A stretch of DNA of 64,000 nucleotides, from contig NZ_BOPG01000057.1 of the NCBI RefSeq assembly GCF_016863635.1, positions 1 through 64,000 on the forward strand. Reading direction: 5' to 3'. A program made the position numbers and the translations under genes. This DNA is from Virgisporangium aurantiacum. Lineage in GTDB: Bacteria; Actinomycetota; Actinomycetes; Mycobacteriales; Micromonosporaceae. The notes beneath the pieces were generated by a model, which made no database searches, had not been told where the DNA came from, and worked only from the letters and a program-made list of their open reading frames with translations. The number at the start of each line of letters is the position of its first letter. The first letter of the stretch is position 1. Positions 33,529 through 42,416 of the stretch are shown here, piece after piece.

Positions 33529-35355
33529 ATGGGCAAACGGCGGGCAGGGGGTTCCGAGGCGAAAGTCGTTCTCGGAGCAGGTGCCCATGGCGTCTCCTCA
33601 AAAGAACGCCAGGCCGGGACTCTCCCGGCGTGGCTGGCCGCGGGGCGGCCGAGCCTGCACCGCCTCATGCGCAACCGCCGCGGCGCCCTGGCCGCGTTCG
33701 GAGCCGGGGCCGTCGGGCTGGCGGCGGCGTCCTCGACGATGGCGGTGCTGCTCGCCGACGAGGCCAGCGGCCGACCCGACGACACCACCGGCGCCCAGCA
33801 GGTGCCGCAGAAGGCCGGCTCCTTCACCAACCGCGACGCCAGCTACACGGCCGGCACCGGCGACGCCAACGACCTCGGCGCCGGCGGCCTCGCCGCCACA
33901 CCGACCGCCGCGGCGCAGGCGGCGCTCGCCGCGACCCCGCGCTACCCGACGCCGCTCACCCGCGACCCGGTGCTGCACCTGCTGCGGCGCGCGACGTTCG
34001 GACCGACACCAGACAGCGTGTCCGAGGTGAAGCAGCTCGGCATCGACGCCTGGCTCGACCGGCAGCTCGCACCGGACACCGTGTCTGATCCCGGTGGCGA
34101 CGCGGTGAACAAGCTGTATCCGTACCTCACGATGAGCATCGAGCAGCTGCGCCGGTCGGTGCCCGACGACAAGCGCAACGACCCGAGTTTCCAGCTCGGC
34201 CGCGCGACGATCGGCCGGCAGATCTGGACCAGCCGGCAACTGCAGGAGGTGATGGTCGACTTCTGGGCCAACCACCTCAACATCCAGAACCCATTCGACG
34301 GCGGCTGGGACAACCGCACCGACTGGGACCGCACGGTGATCCGCGCGCACGCGCTCGGCAGGTTCTCAGACATGCTGTCTGCCTCCGCGCGGCACCCGGC
34401 GATGCTGCGGTACCTCGACAACGCCGCGTCCGACAAGCGCTCGGTGAACGAGAACTACGGCCGTGAGCTGCTGGAACTGCACACGGTCGGCATCGACGGC
34501 GGCTACTCCGAGACCGACGTGCGCAACTGCGCATACGTCATGACCGGACGCACCGTCGACCGGAACGGCGCGTTCGTGTTCGACTCCAAGCGCCACTGGA
34601 CCGGCGCCGTCACCGTGATGGGCTTCAGCCACCCGAACAAGAAGGCGTCGGAGGGGCTGGCGGTCGGCGACCAGTTGCTGGCCTACCTGGCCACGCACCC
34701 GTCGACGGCGAAGTACATCGCGCGCAAGCTCGCCGTCCGGTTCGTCTGTGACAACCCGCCGGCCGCGCTGGTGGAGCGGCTCGCTGCCGCCTACCTGGAA
34801 AGCGGTACCGACACGAAGGCCGTGCTCGGTGTCCTGTTCCGCTCGGTGGAGTTCTGGATCGCGACCGGGCTCAAGACCCGCCGTCCGCTGGAGAACATCG
34901 TGGCGACCGCCCGGGTGGTCGGGCTTTCGCCGGGCGCCGGCACCGACCCGGCGCTGGAGAACCTGTACAACACGGCCGACCGGCTCGGCCACGCGCCGCT
35001 GGCCTGGAGCCCGCCCGACGGCTACCCCGACGTCGCCGCCGCTTGGCAGTCGGCGCACGGGATGCTCGGCGTCTGGAACTGCCACCGGGTGATGGTGCAG
35101 GGCAAGATGCGCGGTCTGACCTATGTCCCGGCCGCCCAGCTGATGGCGGCGAACGCGTCCGGGACGGCCGGCGGATACATCGACGCGATGTCGCAGCGGC
35201 TGGTGTTCCAGCCGCTGTCGGCCGAGCAGAAGGCCGTCGTGCTCAAGTTTCTCGATCTGGCGGAGGGCGCGCGCGTCACGGACCCGAAAACCGGGGGACG
35301 CGCGGAGCAGCTCGCGCCGCTACTTCTCGACTCCGTCTACCACGGACTGCGGTGA
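33529..35355 (+). CDS. DUF1800 family protein with probable Tat signal
   Basis: A 608-residue DUF1800 protein. Residues 45-75 include RNRRGALAAFGAGAVGLAAASS, a twin-arginine-like stretch followed by a hydrophobic segment, so export by the Tat route is likely. The conserved region begins with LLRRATFGPTPD and contains FWANHLNI and ENYGRELLELHTVG. DUF1800 proteins almost always accompany a DUF1501 protein, as here 6 bp downstream. The biochemical role of the pair is unknown. The N-terminus before the arginine pair is long (about 45 residues), so the true start may lie downstream, although no good alternative codon is seen in frame. Confidence 0.85.
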   Translation: MGKRRAGGSEAKVVLGAGAHGVSSKERQAGTLPAWLAAGRPSLHRLMRNRRGALAAFGAGAVGLAAASSTMAVLLADEASGRPDDTTGAQQVPQKAGSFTNRDASYTAGTGDANDLGAGGLAATPTAAAQAALAATPRYPTPLTRDPVLHLLRRATFGPTPDSVSEVKQLGIDAWLDRQLAPDTVSDPGGDAVNKLYPYLTMSIEQLRRSVPDDKRNDPSFQLGRATIGRQIWTSRQLQEVMVDFWANHLNIQNPFDGGWDNRTDWDRTVIRAHALGRFSDMLSASARHPAMLRYLDNAASDKRSVNENYGRELLELHTVGIDGGYSETDVRNCAYVMTGRTVDRNGAFVFDSKRHWTGAVTVMGFSHPNKKASEGLAVGDQLLAYLATHPSTAKYIARKLAVRFVCDNPPAALVERLAAAYLESGTDTKAVLGVLFRSVEFWIATGLKTRRPLENIVATARVVGLSPGAGTDPALENLYNTADRLGHAPLAWSPPDGYPDVAAAWQSAHGMLGVWNCHRVMVQGKMRGLTYVPAAQLMAANASGTAGGYIDAMSQRLVFQPLSAEQKAVVLKFLDLAEGARVTDPKTGGRAEQLAPLLLDSVYHGLR

Positions 35356-35361
35356 GCTCCG

Positions 35362-36705
35362 ATGTCCTTACCTGAACCCCGCTCGCGGGACGAGCTGCTG
35401 CGGTACGGCCCGTCGGTCTCCGCGGCCGCCATCCGGTTCCAGTCCGAGGCCGTGGCCGCGGACCTGGCCGCGCAGAAGGACCGCTGGCGGTTCGGCTTCA
35501 CGCGGCGGCGGGTGGTCGCCGGCGCCGGTGCGGTCGGCGTGGCGGCGCTGGGCTCGCAGTTGTTGACCACGAAGGTGGCGTTCGGGGCACCGGGCGACGA
35601 CCGCACGTTGATCGTCATCATGATGCGCGGCGGCATGGACTTCCTGTCGGTGATCGTCCCGCGCGGCGACGGCAACTACCTGTCGGCCCGGCCGAACATC
35701 GGCATCCAGCCCGCCGCCCTGCTCGACGGTGGCGCGGAGACCCGGTTCGGCCTGAATCCCGCGCTGGCGGCGGTGCACCCGCTGTGGGCGTCGGGACAGA
35801 TGGCGGCCGTGGCCGCGGTCGCCTCGCCCGACGCGAGCCGCAGTCACTTCCAGGCACAGGACTGCTACGAGCGCGGTGCCGCGTCGACCGCCGTGCGCAC
35901 CGGCTGGATGGACCGCGTCCTGGCGCAGTGGGGCGCTCCGGGGACGACGTTCCGGGCGATCGCCGAGGGTTCGTCGCTCCCCCGGTCGCTGGTGGGGACG
36001 CAGAACAAGCTCGTGTTGCGCGGGATCCAGGACTTCCGCCTCGAAGGCGCCAACGACAAGACCCTGGAAGCGCTCGCCGGCCTGTACACCGGGCTCGACC
36101 ATCCCGCCGCCGCGCAGGCCGGCGCCACGTTGCAGGCGTTGAAGTCGGCGCGGCAGGTGGCGAACACGGCGTCGAACCCCGCGGCGAAGTACCCCGGCGG
36201 TGGGCTGGCCGGCGGCCTGCGCGACGTGGCCAAGCTGGTGAAGGCCAAGGTCGGGCTGCGGATGGCGGCGCTCGACCTGGGCGGCTGGGACATGCACACC
36301 GGGCTGGGCAACGTCGACGGCGGCGACATGAAGAACAATCTGACCCAGCTGTCGGAGTGCCTGGCCGCGTTCGTCACCGACATCGGTCCGGAGGCGCTGT
36401 CGCGCGTCACGATCGTGACCATGAGCGAGTTCGGCCGCCGTGTGCAGCAGAACGCCAACGCCGGCACCGACCACGGTCACGGCGGCGGGATGCTGCTGCT
36501 CGGCGGCGGCCTCAACGGCGGCCGGGTGCACGGACGCTGGCCCGGGCTGTCGTCGGGCGCCCTCGACCACGGCGACGTGGCCGGCGCCAACGACTACCGC
36601 GACGTGCTCGCCGAGATGCTCAAGACCCGGTTCGGGGTGGCGAACGCGCCGGCGATCTTCCCGGACCACCAGCCGAAGCGGATCGGGGCGTTCGCGGGGT
36701 CCTGA
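35362..36705 (+). CDS. DUF1501 family protein with Tat signal
   Basis: A 447-residue DUF1501 (sulfatase-like fold) protein. The Tat motif is TRRRVVAGAGAVGVAALG at about residues 47-64. The conserved core contains LIVIMMRGGMDFL, LDLGGWDMHTG and GTDHGHGGGMLLLGGGL, all typical of the family and resembling the alkaline phosphatase/sulfatase fold. It follows the DUF1800 gene by 6 bp and is surely its partner. About 46 residues precede the arginine motif, unusually long for a Tat signal. Confidence 0.87.
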   Translation: MSLPEPRSRDELLRYGPSVSAAAIRFQSEAVAADLAAQKDRWRFGFTRRRVVAGAGAVGVAALGSQLLTTKVAFGAPGDDRTLIVIMMRGGMDFLSVIVPRGDGNYLSARPNIGIQPAALLDGGAETRFGLNPALAAVHPLWASGQMAAVAAVASPDASRSHFQAQDCYERGAASTAVRTGWMDRVLAQWGAPGTTFRAIAEGSSLPRSLVGTQNKLVLRGIQDFRLEGANDKTLEALAGLYTGLDHPAAAQAGATLQALKSARQVANTASNPAAKYPGGGLAGGLRDVAKLVKAKVGLRMAALDLGGWDMHTGLGNVDGGDMKNNLTQLSECLAAFVTDIGPEALSRVTIVTMSEFGRRVQQNANAGTDHGHGGGMLLLGGGLNGGRVHGRWPGLSSGALDHGDVAGANDYRDVLAEMLKTRFGVANAPAIFPDHQPKRIGAFAGS

Positions 36706-36752
36706 TCCTGCCATTGTTGCGTGCCGGTTTCCCGGCCGGCCTGAAGTGCTCA

Positions 36753-36758
36753 TATAGT
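36753..36758 (+). promoter_or_regulatory. Candidate -10 element of a leaderless STAS gene
   Basis: CATATAGT contains TATAGT at 36753-36758, only 10 nt before ATG 36769. No ribosome binding site lies between them. This fits a leaderless transcript, which is common in actinobacteria. I see no clear -35. Confidence 0.5.
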
Positions 36759-36768
36759 GGGGTCCGTT

Positions 36769-37110
36769 ATGCACCTGTCAGTCACGGTCAACGTCGCGCC
36801 CGACGGCGCCGTTGTCCTGTCTGTCCGCGGCGAGGTCGACCACGCGAACGCCGGCGAACTCCGCACGGCCATCGAGTCGGTACTCACCACCCAGCGCCCG
36901 CACACGATCCGCGTCGACCTCGGGCTGGTCACGTTCATCGACTCGGGTGCCATCGGCTCCCTGGTGGGAGCGCACCGGGTCGCGCAGGCGGGCGGCGCCG
37001 GCCTGGTGGTGTCGAACGCGAGCCCGTTCGTCAGCCGCCAGTTGACGGTCTCCGGCGTGGCCGACCTCCTGGGTGTCCCGCAGAGCGGCGAACCCCTCCC
37101 GCGCCTCTGA
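36769..37110 (+). CDS. STAS-domain anti-sigma factor antagonist
   Basis: A 113-residue SpoIIAA/RsbV-like protein. The core VDLGLVTFIDSGAIGSLVGAHRVA carries the D-S-G motif whose serine is the phosphorylation site in this family (near residue 63). Such proteins bind RsbW-type kinases and free the sigma factor. It is a single gene 16 kb from the anti-sigma/SigF pair; whether it belongs to that pair or to another system cannot be decided from sequence. Confidence 0.9.
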   Translation: MHLSVTVNVAPDGAVVLSVRGEVDHANAGELRTAIESVLTTQRPHTIRVDLGLVTFIDSGAIGSLVGAHRVAQAGGAGLVVSNASPFVSRQLTVSGVADLLGVPQSGEPLPRL

Positions 37111-37111
37111 T

Positions 37112-38917
37112 CTAGCCGGCGACCATGACGCCGATGGCGGCCAGGGCGATCCCGGCCAGAACGGCCAGCACCATCAGGATCACCGCGGCGATGCGCACGC
37201 CGTTGCCGCTCTTGCGGCGTGGCTCGGGCCGCTGCGCCGGCGTGGCGACCGGGTCGACGACCACGTGCTGGACCACGGTCTCCTGGGCGGCCAGCGCGGC
37301 CAGCCGGGCCGAGGACAGCGGCTCGCCGTACGTGCTGTGACCGGGTGGCGCGCTGTGCGGGGAGTTCGGCCGCGACGTGCGGCGTCCCCCGTAGCCCTGG
37401 TCGGTCTCGACGACGCGGCGGCGCTGCGCCGGAACCGCGCGTGCGCCGTACGTGCCGGGCGGCGCTGCCGGTGCGGCGGCGGGCCCGGCCGGTGGCGGAG
37501 CCGCGGCATAGGTTTCGCGTCCGCGGGGTGGGGCGGCCACCGACGCACGCGGTGACGCGGTGAACGGTCCGCGCTGCGGTTGCCCCTGTGCGGCCCGCTC
37601 GTTCGACATGGGCGGCACGGCGCCGGCGCGGCCGGACGGCGGGCCGGAGATCGGCGCGGCGGGTCCGCGACCAGGAGAGCCGGGGATCGGACCGGTCACG
37701 TGGCCGGGCGCGCCGGAGATCGGCGCTGCGGGCCCGCGGCCGCCCATCGGCGCGGCGGGTCCGCGACCGGGCGGGGCGGGGATCGGACCGGTCACGTGGC
37801 CGGGCGCGCCGGAGATCGGCGCTGCGGGCCCGCGGCCGCCCATCGGCGCGGCGAATCCGCGATCGGGAGCGGCCGGAATCGGACCGGTCACGTGTCCCGG
37901 CGGCGCGGGAAGCGGGCCGGTCGGGATCGGACCCGTGGTGTGGCCGGGCGTCGGGATCGGGCCGGTCGTGTACCCCGGCACCGTCGGGAGCGGGCCGGTC
38001 GTGTATCCCGGCGGCGTGGGGAGCGGGCCGGTGGTGTGGCCGGACGTCGGGATCGGGCCGGTGGTGGTCGCGCGGCCCGCGCCCTTCTTCGAGTGGCGGC
38101 GCTTGATGCCGCGGGTCGACTGGGTGTCTTCGGGGAGGTCGACCGGTGCCGACGGCATCGGGGCCTCCAGCGCCTCCAGGTCGGTCTCCAGGCGCCGGGT
38201 CAGTTCGTGCCCCTCGCCCAGGGACGAGCACGACGCCACGTACGCGACCGTGAGGACCCGGCGGGCGGTGGCACTGTCGCCAGCGTCGCGGTGGAGTTCG
38301 GCCAACTGGGCGGCGATGTGGACGGTGTCGGGGTCTTCGGTGCCGAACGCGTCCCGGTGCTTCTGGTAGGCCTCGCCGAGCTGCTCGCGGGCGGCGGCCA
38401 GGTTGCCGCGGTCGCGCTGGACCAGGGCCAACCGGACCCGTACCAGGGAACCGGCGCGGCTCTCGCGGTCGCCGATGCGTTCGCCGACGTCGTGGTAGAG
38501 GCGCTCGGCCTCGTCGAAGTCGCCGAGTTCGTGGACGACGGCGGCGAGCACGGCCAGTGACCGCACGCTCGCCGGGTGGCGCGGACCGAACGTCTGTGTG
38601 GCGACCGGGACCAGCGTGGTGAGCACGTGGTACGCCGCTTGGGGGTCGCCCATCTCGCACATGATCTCGGCGAGCATGCGGCGCGCCGCGCAGAGCTCCA
38701 GTTGGTCGACGCCGGGCGCCGCCAGTGCGAGCTCGACCGCCTGCCCGAGAACCTGCCGGGCCTGCGGCAATGCGCCATCGCGCCGGAGCCGCTCGGCTTC
38801 GGCGATGCTGCCACCGATGTCGACCGCCGGACTGAGTGCGACCCGCCCGGGATAGCGGCTACGCCCCCCGACCCGGGTCTCGGCAATGCGAGTGTTCACG
38901 ATGCCTTTCGCTCCCAT
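37112..38917 (-). CDS. TPR protein with Pro/Gly-rich repeat region and C-terminal membrane helix
   Basis: A 601-residue protein. Residues about 30-230 contain tetratricopeptide-like helical pairs (ARRMLAEIMCEMGDPQAAYHVL, ALVQRDRGNLAAAREQLGEAY). Residues about 260-480 are GHTTGPIPT / PGHVTGPIP and GRGPAAPISG repeats. A single hydrophobic helix (VRIAAVILMVLAVLAGIALAAIGVMV) closes the protein, so it is tail-anchored with the TPR in the cytoplasm. ATG 38917 or GTG 38899 may be the start; both have plausible ribosome binding sites. It overlaps the end of the upstream glycosyltransferase gene. Its architecture resembles the protein at 49671. Confidence 0.75.
   Translation of the reverse strand: MGAKGIVNTRIAETRVGGRSRYPGRVALSPAVDIGGSIAEAERLRRDGALPQARQVLGQAVELALAAPGVDQLELCAARRMLAEIMCEMGDPQAAYHVLTTLVPVATQTFGPRHPASVRSLAVLAAVVHELGDFDEAERLYHDVGERIGDRESRAGSLVRVRLALVQRDRGNLAAAREQLGEAYQKHRDAFGTEDPDTVHIAAQLAELHRDAGDSATARRVLTVAYVASCSSLGEGHELTRRLETDLEALEAPMPSAPVDLPEDTQSTRGIKRRHSKKGAGRATTTGPIPTSGHTTGPLPTPPGYTTGPLPTVPGYTTGPIPTPGHTTGPIPTGPLPAPPGHVTGPIPAAPDRGFAAPMGGRGPAAPISGAPGHVTGPIPAPPGRGPAAPMGGRGPAAPISGAPGHVTGPIPGSPGRGPAAPISGPPSGRAGAVPPMSNERAAQGQPQRGPFTASPRASVAAPPRGRETYAAAPPPAGPAAAPAAPPGTYGARAVPAQRRRVVETDQGYGGRRTSRPNSPHSAPPGHSTYGEPLSSARLAALAAQETVVQHVVVDPVATPAQRPEPRRKSGNGVRIAAVILMVLAVLAGIALAAIGVMVAG
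37640..38060 (-). repeat. Coding repeats for GPIP-type motifs
   Basis: Two near-identical blocks of about 120 bp (around 37660-37730, 37700-37780 and 37820-37850, offset copies) encode APMGGRGPAAPISGAPGHV. A run of about 45-bp units encodes TTGP(I/L)PTxPGY. All stay in frame with the TPR protein. Confidence 0.7.
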
Positions 38918-39977
38918 CCACCCCCAGCGATTGAGAGTAAGGCCCACTCGTGAACTCGCCAAGCGCCGTTGTGCGACCTTCTGTGACGTCCGTGTAAATA
39001 CGCAGGTAGTTGTCCACCATCCGGTCCGCAGAAAATTTCCGCCGGGCGCTCGCAAAAACCTCATTCCGGTCCAGCCTAGCCGCCGCGACGACCGCCTCGG
39101 CCGCCTCGCCGACCCCGTCGACCAGGAACCCGGTTACTCCGTGTGACACCGTCTCCGGCAATGCGCCACGAGGATAGGCGATGACGGGCGTGCCGCACGC
39201 CATCGCCTCCACCACCGACAGCCCGAACGGCTCGTCGAACCCGAGCGGGTGCAGCAGCGCCACCGCACCGCCAAGAATGTCGGCCCGTTCGGCTGGCCCG
39301 ACATTCCCGAGATAACGGACAGAAACCCCATCCACGAAGGGCGCCACGCACTCCTCGAAGTACGAGACGTCGTGGACCGGCCCGCAGATCACCAGCGGAC
39401 GACCCGCCCGGTGGGCGATCTCGATCGCGTCGGCGGTGGCCTTGTCGGGGTGGATGCGCCCGAACGCCACCAGCGTGCCCGCGGACCCGTCGCCGAGCGG
39501 GAACTGGCTCAGGTCCAGGCCGTGGTGCACGGTGGCCAGGTACGGAAGCCCGGGAGCGCGGTCGGCGTCGGAGATGGAGACGAAGTGCGACCTCGACCGC
39601 CGGTACGCGGGCAGGATGTTCGGCCCGCTGAAGCCGTGCACCGTCGTGATCATGGGAGCGGCGCACAGCGGACTCATCGCCAGCGGCAGCCAGTCGAGGT
39701 GGTTGTGGACGAGGTCGAACTCACCGCTCCGCGACAGGCAGTGGGCGACGTGCAGGGCCTCCCACACCCGGCCGTCGAGGTCGTCGCGCTCGTTGTACGG
39801 CTCCGGGCACACCCCGTCCAGCGACGCCTTGGTCAGGGAGTCGAGCGTCGCGAACAGCGTCACGTCGATCCCCCGGGCAACGAGGCCCTCCGCCAGCAAC
39901 GACACGACCTGTTCCCACGGCCCGTAGGCGCGCGGCGGGGTGCGCCAGGCGATGGGACCCAGCAGCGCAATCTTCAT
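38859..39977 (-). CDS. Family 4 glycosyltransferase (GT-B fold)
   Basis: A 372-residue GT4 protein. The N-terminal Rossmann half starts KIALLGPIAWRTPPRAYGPWE, typical of a group that includes alpha-mannosyl and glucosyl transferases. The C-terminal half has LVAFGRIHPDKA and the donor-site motif EPFGLSVVEAMACGTPVIAYPRGALPE (E-x7-E). A -10-like TATAAC on this strand (complement of 39984-39989) and CGGGAG precede ATG 39977. The acceptor is unknown. Its 3' end overlaps the start of the TPR gene. Confidence 0.88.
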   Translation of the reverse strand: MKIALLGPIAWRTPPRAYGPWEQVVSLLAEGLVARGIDVTLFATLDSLTKASLDGVCPEPYNERDDLDGRVWEALHVAHCLSRSGEFDLVHNHLDWLPLAMSPLCAAPMITTVHGFSGPNILPAYRRSRSHFVSISDADRAPGLPYLATVHHGLDLSQFPLGDGSAGTLVAFGRIHPDKATADAIEIAHRAGRPLVICGPVHDVSYFEECVAPFVDGVSVRYLGNVGPAERADILGGAVALLHPLGFDEPFGLSVVEAMACGTPVIAYPRGALPETVSHGVTGFLVDGVGEAAEAVVAAARLDRNEVFASARRKFSADRMVDNYLRIYTDVTEGRTTALGEFTSGPYSQSLGVDGSERHREHSHCRDPGRGA

Positions 39978-39983
39978 CTCCCG

Positions 39984-40007
39984 GTTATACCGGCGCAGGA
40001 TGGGTAA
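39984..40007 (+). promoter_or_regulatory. Candidate SigF-type promoter for the DUF5709 gene
   Basis: GTTA (39984-39987) and GGGTAA (40002-40007) are separated by 14 nt, close to the SigB/SigF consensus but with A instead of C/T in the last position. ATG 40018 lies 10 nt downstream, implying a leaderless mRNA. Confidence 0.4.
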
Positions 40008-40017
40008 TCCGCCCGTT

Positions 40018-40539
40018 ATGCGCTCAGTTCAACGAGGAGACAACTACCCCCACGCCGTTTCGGACCCCGAGGCGGAGGGCCTGCCCGGCTACGCCGACGA
40101 CGACTCCGTCGCCGACGAGCGACGCGAGTCGGGCCGGATCGCCGACGGTCCCGACCCGGCCGCGCTGCCGTCCGACACGCCGCTGGCCGTCGACCGCTAC
40201 GGCACGACGGCCGAGGAGGCGCGGCTGGGCGAGCCGTTGGACTACAAGCTCGCCCAGGAGCAGCCCGAGCACCACCGGACCGGGCCGAACACCGACGAGG
40301 GCGACGCGCTCACCGACGACGTCGACAACCTCCGGGACGCGTCGATCGCCCCGATCCAGCCCAACCCGGACTCGCCGGTGAGCATGTACGACGTCCCCGG
40401 CGAGCTGGACGCCGACCGCGGCGCGCCCGTGGGCCGCCTGATGGAGAACGGCGACGACCTGGCCGCGTTCGACGCCGGCGCGGCGGGCGGCGGCCCCACC
40501 GCGGAGGAGGCCGCCATCCACGAGGTCAGAGAACGCTAG
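40018..40539 (+). CDS. DUF5709 family acidic protein
   Basis: A 173-residue, strongly acidic, hydrophilic protein matching the DUF5709 family common in actinobacteria. The recognisable parts are GLPGYADDDSVADERRESGRIADGPDPAALPSDTPLAVDRYGTT and EEAAIHEVRER near the C-terminus. It is likely largely disordered and cytoplasmic. Function is unknown. The start has no ribosome binding site, and a SigF-like box pair lies directly upstream. Its TAG and the TAG of the convergent dehydrogenase share the tetranucleotide CTAG. Confidence 0.8.
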   Translation: MRSVQRGDNYPHAVSDPEAEGLPGYADDDSVADERRESGRIADGPDPAALPSDTPLAVDRYGTTAEEARLGEPLDYKLAQEQPEHHRTGPNTDEGDALTDDVDNLRDASIAPIQPNPDSPVSMYDVPGELDADRGAPVGRLMENGDDLAAFDAGAAGGGPTAEEAAIHEVRER

Positions 40540-41621
40540 AGGACCACGACCGAGCGCAGCACCTCGCCGCGGTGCATCTTCTCGAACGCCGCCTCCACGT
40601 CGTCGATGCCGATCTCCTCGGTGACGAACTTGTCCAACGGGAACCGGCCCTGCCGGTACAGCGCGATCAGCGTCGGGAAGTCGCGGGTGGGCAGGCAGTC
40701 GCCGTACCACGACGACTTCAGCGCTCCGCCGCGGCCGAACACCTCCAGGAACGGCAGCGTCAGTTCCATGTCGGGGCGGGGCACGCCGACCAGCACCACG
40801 GTGCCGGCCAGGTCACGGGCGTAGAAGGCCTGCTCGTAGACCTGCGGCAGGCCGATCGCCTCGATCGCCACGTCGACGCCGAAGCCCCCGGTGAGCTCGC
40901 GGATCTTCTCGACCACGTCGCCCGACGACCCGTTGATGACGTGGGTGGCGCCGAAGTCCTTGGCCCACTCCAGCTTCCGGTCGTCGATGTCGACGCCGAT
41001 GATCGTGGTGGCGCCGGCAAGCGCCGCGCCCGCGATCGCCGCGTCACCGACGCCGCCGCAGCCGAAGACCGCCACCGAGTCGCCGCGGGTGACCCCGCCG
41101 GTGTTGATCGCGGCGCCGACGCCGGCCATCACCCCGCAGCCGAGCAGGCCGGCAACGGTGGCGGGCGCCTCCGCGTCGACCGGGGTGCACTGGCCGGCGG
41201 CCACCAGGGTCAGCTCCGCGAACGCGCCGATACCGAGGGCCGGTGACAGCGGCGTGCCGTCGGCGAGCGTCATCTTCTGGCTGGCGTTGAAGGTGGCGAA
41301 GCAGTACCACGGGCGGCCGCGCCGACAGGCCCGGCAGTCGCCGCAGACGGCGCGCCAGTTCAGGATCACGAAGTCGCCCGGCGCGACGCCGAGCACGCCC
41401 TCGCCGACCGCCTCGACCACGCCGGCCGCCTCGTGACCGAGCAGGTAGGGGTACTCGTCGCCGATGCCGCCCTCGCGGTAGTGCAGGTCGGTATGGCACA
41501 CCCCGCAGGCCTGGACGCGCACCAGCGCCTCACCCGGCCCGGGATCGGGAACGACGATCTCCTCGACGGTGACGGGTGCGTCCTTCGCGCGGGCGACGAC
41601 AGCGCGGACCCGGTGCGACAT
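40536..41621 (-). CDS. mscR: S-(hydroxymethyl)mycothiol dehydrogenase
   Basis: A 361-residue zinc-dependent medium-chain dehydrogenase that oxidises the formaldehyde-mycothiol adduct (and S-nitrosomycothiol) with NAD. The catalytic zinc ligands appear as CGVCHTD and GHEAAG. The structural zinc cluster is CGDCRACRRGRPWYC, and the Rossmann motif is FGCGGVGDAAI. The sequence closely follows the mycothiol class rather than the glutathione class. AGGAGG is ideally spaced before ATG 41621. Mycothiol is specific to actinobacteria, so this gene is a taxonomic marker. The 3' end overlaps the DUF5709 stop by 4 bp. Confidence 0.9.
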   Translation of the reverse strand: MSHRVRAVVARAKDAPVTVEEIVVPDPGPGEALVRVQACGVCHTDLHYREGGIGDEYPYLLGHEAAGVVEAVGEGVLGVAPGDFVILNWRAVCGDCRACRRGRPWYCFATFNASQKMTLADGTPLSPALGIGAFAELTLVAAGQCTPVDAEAPATVAGLLGCGVMAGVGAAINTGGVTRGDSVAVFGCGGVGDAAIAGAALAGATTIIGVDIDDRKLEWAKDFGATHVINGSSGDVVEKIRELTGGFGVDVAIEAIGLPQVYEQAFYARDLAGTVVLVGVPRPDMELTLPFLEVFGRGGALKSSWYGDCLPTRDFPTLIALYRQGRFPLDKFVTEEIGIDDVEAAFEKMHRGEVLRSVVVL

Positions 41622-41672
41622 GGGTTCCTCCTGAGATGAGCGGCTGTAGACCATCCAACCGCAAGACACGCC

Positions 41673-42416
41673 TCAGGTCATGGAGTCCGCGACGGCGAGC
41701 GCCGAGGCGAGGTCGGCCAGCCCCTCCAGCCGGTAGGTAGCCGTGTCGGAGGCCCAGATCAGGGTCGGTCCGGCGAGCCGGGCGGCCTCGGTCCGCTCCA
41801 CCCCGTACCGGTCGATGTAGACCACCGGGTGCGGCTGGGCCACCCAGACCGCGAAGTCGCCCTGTACCTGCACGAACTCGGCCGCCGCCTTCTTCATGAA
41901 CGTTCCGTCGATCCGGCCGTCGAACTGGTCGATCCGCACGGTGCCGCCCCTGTAGAGCAGGGTCACCACGCGTGGCGCGCCGTCGGGCGCCGGGTCGGCG
42001 AGTTGAACGTCCTCCGGGACGCCCAGCGCGGTCGGCGCCAGCACCGGGAACTTCGCCAGCCGGCGCGCCTCGTCCAGCGCCACCGAACGCACCCGCGGCA
42101 GCGGGCTGGGTGACGACGGGAGCGGCACCGGCAGGGTCCCCGCGTCACCCTCACGGATCTCGACGCCGGCGAAGCGCAGCACGCGTCCCACCGCATCGGT
42201 GACCGCGGCCCGGGCCGGCGGAACCACACCGACCACGACGGCGGCCGCCACCGCGGCCGCCACGGCCGCGAGCCAGCGCCGGGAGAGGAAGAACCGCGGC
42301 CGCCGCGGTGGTGCGGCTTCGAGGCGCGTGCGGACGGCCGCGCGCTGATCAAGAGCCTCGGGGACGTCGAGGAAGCGCGCCAGTTCGCGAAGCTCCTCAG
42401 CCAGGGGATCCTGCAC
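41673..42416 (-). CDS. Membrane protein, putative anti-sigma factor for the ECF sigma
   Basis: A 247-residue protein with a cytoplasmic N-terminus (about 1-45), one membrane helix (WLAAVAAAVAAAVVVGVVPPA) and an extracytoplasmic remainder. It overlaps the 3' end of the ECF sigma gene by 20 bp, the usual position of a cognate membrane anti-sigma factor. The extracytoplasmic part shows DEARRLAKFPVLAPTALGVPEDVQL, resembling domains seen in other actinobacterial sigma-linked proteins. I see no clear HxxxCxxC zinc-binding motif, so the anti-sigma role rests on context. Confidence 0.65.
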   Translation of the reverse strand: MQDPLAEELRELARFLDVPEALDQRAAVRTRLEAAPPRRPRFFLSRRWLAAVAAAVAAAVVVGVVPPARAAVTDAVGRVLRFAGVEIREGDAGTLPVPLPSSPSPLPRVRSVALDEARRLAKFPVLAPTALGVPEDVQLADPAPDGAPRVVTLLYRGGTVRIDQFDGRIDGTFMKKAAAEFVQVQGDFAVWVAQPHPVVYIDRYGVERTEAARLAGPTLIWASDTATYRLEGLADLASALAVADSMT

